Shown one piece after another: positions 14,592 to 15,776 of a stretch of 15,776 nucleotides of DNA. This DNA is from Bacilli bacterium. Its GTDB lineage: Bacteria > Bacillota_I > Bacilli_A > RF39 > UBA660. Each line of letters starts with the position of its first letter. Position 1 is the stretch's first letter. The stretch lies in the NCBI GenBank assembly GCA_900758495.1, contig CAAERO010000016.1, positions 1 through 15,776 of the forward strand. Direction: 5' to 3'. Position numbers and translations under genes: made by a program. The notes beneath the pieces are model-generated. The model was not told the origin of the DNA and did no database searches. It saw only the letters and a program-made list of their open reading frames with translations.

Positions 14592-15395
14592 TTAAAGTAT
14601 ACCTGCAAATAAAATAAATGCAAGTGAAACAAAGACTAGACTATCAAATCTGTCAAGTATTCCACCATGACCTGGTATTAATGAGGAATAGTCTTTTACA
14701 TTATAGGTTCTTTTGATACTAGAGAATACCAAATCACCTAATTGACCAATTAACGATAATAGTAATGTGATTAAAATCACTAATACTAAAGACATATTAG
14801 AATTTATTACTACAAAGTAAAATGTGGAAGCTACAAATGTTCCCATAGCTAAACCACCAATTAGACCCTCAACTGTTTTCTTAGGACTAATTGTAGGACA
14901 AAGTTTATGCTCTCCAATGTAATAACCAGTTAGATAAGCGAATACATCTGTCATCGTTGTAATTAATAATATATAGACCAAATAATTAAAATCATAATTT
15001 CTTATCAGTAGAATTAGAGAAAATGACAATCCTATAAATATTGATGATCCTACCATATATAACGCGTCGTTTATATTGTAAGTATCTTCCTTCTTATTAA
15101 CAAATAATAATGGTAATAAAAAGGCAAAAATTAAAATTGCAGTTGAACGATAATCAACCATATATGTAAATACATTTTGATTATAATTTTGTACCATTAA
15201 TAAAACCGTTATTAAGTAGGCAAAGACTTTGACTACTCTAGGAAATTTCTTTGATTTTTCTCTAACCTTTATTAATTCATAAATACCAGCAGCTGCTAAG
15301 ATAGTCATAAATGTTGTGAAAGTAATTCCACCAATCAACATTAATGGAACAAAAATCATGACTATAACAACTGCACTTAGAACTCTTTTTTTCAT
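14592..15395 (-). CDS. cdsA: Phosphatidate cytidylyltransferase
   Basis: CdsA converts phosphatidic acid and CTP to CDP-diacylglycerol and pyrophosphate, the branch point of phospholipid synthesis, in the cytoplasmic membrane. The 267-aa product is a polytopic membrane protein with about eight hydrophobic segments. The family signature is at about 225-251: SSIKR, then VKDYSSLIPGHGGILDRFD, containing the Lys-Asp and the metal-linked His-Gly-Gly-x-x-Asp-Arg-x-Asp pattern. SPKKTVEGLIGG (about 169-180) and GQLGDLVFS (about 217-225) are also typical. Length matches the family. The ATG at 15395 has GGAGGG 8 bases upstream. It is the first gene of cdsA-rasP-orf279. In many Firmicutes cdsA is preceded by uppS; here an IS element end lies upstream instead. 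Confidence 0.95.
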   Translation of the reverse strand: MKKRVLSAVVIVMIFVPLMLIGGITFTTFMTILAAAGIYELIKVREKSKKFPRVVKVFAYLITVLLMVQNYNQNVFTYMVDYRSTAILIFAFLLPLLFVNKKEDTYNINDALYMVGSSIFIGLSFSLILLIRNYDFNYLVYILLITTMTDVFAYLTGYYIGEHKLCPTISPKKTVEGLIGGLAMGTFVASTFYFVVINSNMSLVLVILITLLLSLIGQLGDLVFSSIKRTYNVKDYSSLIPGHGGILDRFDSLVFVSLAFILFAGIL

Positions 15396-15415
15396 TTTAA
15401 ATACCCTCCATTATA

Positions 15416-15444
15416 ATTATATTAGAAGGCAACTAAAATTTCAA
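15416..15444 (-). promoter_or_regulatory. Near-consensus promoter of cdsA
   Basis: TTGAAA (15439-15444), an exact 17-base spacer and a perfect TATAAT (15416-15421) lie upstream of cdsA on the minus strand. The predicted transcription start, about 15409, coincides with the first base of the GGAGGG ribosome binding site, so the leader would be very short. A second overlapping TATAAT is at 15410-15415. Confidence 0.75.
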
Positions 15445-15471
15445 GATTATTACTAAATCTTAAGAAATTTT
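15435..15471. repeat. Imperfect palindrome overlapping the cdsA -35 element
   Basis: The arms AAAATTTC + AAGATT (15435-15448) and AATCTT + GAAATTTT (15456-15461 and 15464-15471) form a 14-bp stem with a 2-base bulge and a 7-base loop. The arm at 15435-15448 contains the cdsA -35 hexamer. It could be an operator, or a weak terminator for transcription from the tnpB side, although no clean T-run follows. Confidence 0.5.
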
Positions 15472-15484
15472 GATATTTATTTTT

Positions 15485-15581
15485 TTCTGCTTCATAGAAA
15501 TAATTTTTCTCCACAGACGAATTTCGGATGGGCGACACCCTACTATATTGATTATTTATTAGTTTGTTCAACTAGTAACAA
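15485..15581 (-). other. Downstream flank of tnpB: putative right end and guide-RNA scaffold
   Basis: In IS200/IS605 elements the region just after tnpB forms the element's right end and the 3' part of the guide (omega/re) RNA. Here the DNA after the tnpB stop contains a sharply GC-richer island (about 15511-15541) in AT-rich surroundings. On the minus strand it reads GGGTGTCGCCC, then ATCCGAAATTCG, with short self-complementary pieces (GGG/CCC, CGAA/TTCG). A TAGTT / AACTA hairpin is at about 15558-15572. The exact element end cannot be placed without a second copy. Confidence 0.4.
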
Positions 15582-15776
15582 TTAAGCTAAACTCCTTATA
15601 TATTCTTTTAATCCTTCAAACATTATATTAATACTTGCATTTAAATCACGATCTAATTTATTATGACAACTTGGACATTCCCATTCTCTTATATTCAAAT
15701 CTTTTAATAATTTATTTCGGTAACCACAATGATTACAGATTTGACTACTTGGATAATATCTATTAATTTGAATCAA
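15582..15776 (-). CDS. tnpB: IS200/IS605-family TnpB, C-terminal part, cut by the window edge
   Basis: TnpB is the RNA-guided DNA nuclease encoded by IS200/IS605 and IS607 elements and the ancestor of Cas12. Only the last 64 codons are visible; the frame stays open to the right edge, so the first residue shown is not a start. Visible features are the zinc ribbon, Cys-x2-Cys (ICNHC, about 14-18 of the fragment) and a second Cys-x2-Cys (CPSC, about 34-37), then the RuvC-III motif DRDLNASINI (about 42-51) with its catalytic Asp. The typical YYPSSQIC lead-in is also present. The C-terminus looks intact. No tnpA is visible, so the element may be a tnpB-only type or may continue to the right. It is transcribed toward cdsA. 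Confidence 0.85.
   Translation of the reverse strand: MIQINRYYPSSQICNHCGYRNKLLKDLNIREWECPSCHNKLDRDLNASINIMFEGLKEYIRSLA

Noticed and set aside
1..15776. TGA read as Trp (mycoplasma code)
   Set aside because: Trp is TGG in conserved positions, and TGA closes yceD and ftsK exactly where the family ends or a terminator begins.
1..15776. tRNA, rRNA or CRISPR arrays
   Set aside because: No cloverleaf, rRNA-like conserved stretch or regularly spaced direct repeat was seen on either strand.

Overview
The window is AT-rich chromosomal DNA from a low-GC Gram-positive bacterium of the Firmicutes/Bacilli type, plausibly an uncultured gut Bacilli lineage close to the root of the Mollicutes. The markers are a Firmicutes-type ParE/ParC pair, the YlbD and YlbE families, a zinc-type L32 behind a YceD protein, RasP, CdsA and an FtsK/SpoIIIE translocase. 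TGA works as a stop codon (yceD, ftsK, orf278) and Trp is TGG, so the code is standard rather than the mycoplasma code. Almost every gene is on the minus strand; only orf278 and a transglutaminase-like gene are on the plus strand.

Layout from left to right. Positions 1-174 hold two divergent promoter regions, one for a minus-strand gene that starts just off the left edge and one for orf278. Orf278 (plus, unknown) runs convergently into ylbD-ylbE (minus) and overlaps ylbE. Next comes a tight minus-strand operon parE - orf352 - parC (7157 to 1641), ended by a clear intrinsic terminator. Topoisomerase IV subunits are normally adjacent, but here an uncharacterised 352-aa gene sits between them with short gaps and its own ribosome binding site. 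A divergent intergenic region leads to an anchored transglutaminase-like protein (plus). Then comes a minus-strand operon HD phosphohydrolase - yceD - rpmF with a good promoter and a terminator. A 640-base gap follows that seems to hold the remains of a broken gene. After it come ftsK/spoIIIE with its own promoter and terminator, and a minus-strand operon cdsA - rasP - orf279 driven by a near-consensus promoter. At the right edge is the C-terminal end of an IS200/IS605-type TnpB with its downstream flank.

Functions. Topoisomerase IV decatenates daughter chromosomes, FtsK/SpoIIIE pumps DNA through the septum, CdsA makes CDP-diacylglycerol for phospholipids, RasP cleaves proteins within the membrane, and YceD/L32 belong to ribosome assembly. 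This is mostly a core-genome neighbourhood with an insertion element at one end.

The two observations most worth following are: (1) L32 begins with a presequence, MLKLDIQLF before AVPFRK, that looks like the Prp-cleaved presequence of Firmicutes ribosomal protein L27, and cleavage at the equivalent place would give exactly the usual mature L32 N-terminus; (2) orf352, inserted between parE and parC, resembles from memory an uncharacterised family common in Candidate Phyla Radiation genomes.
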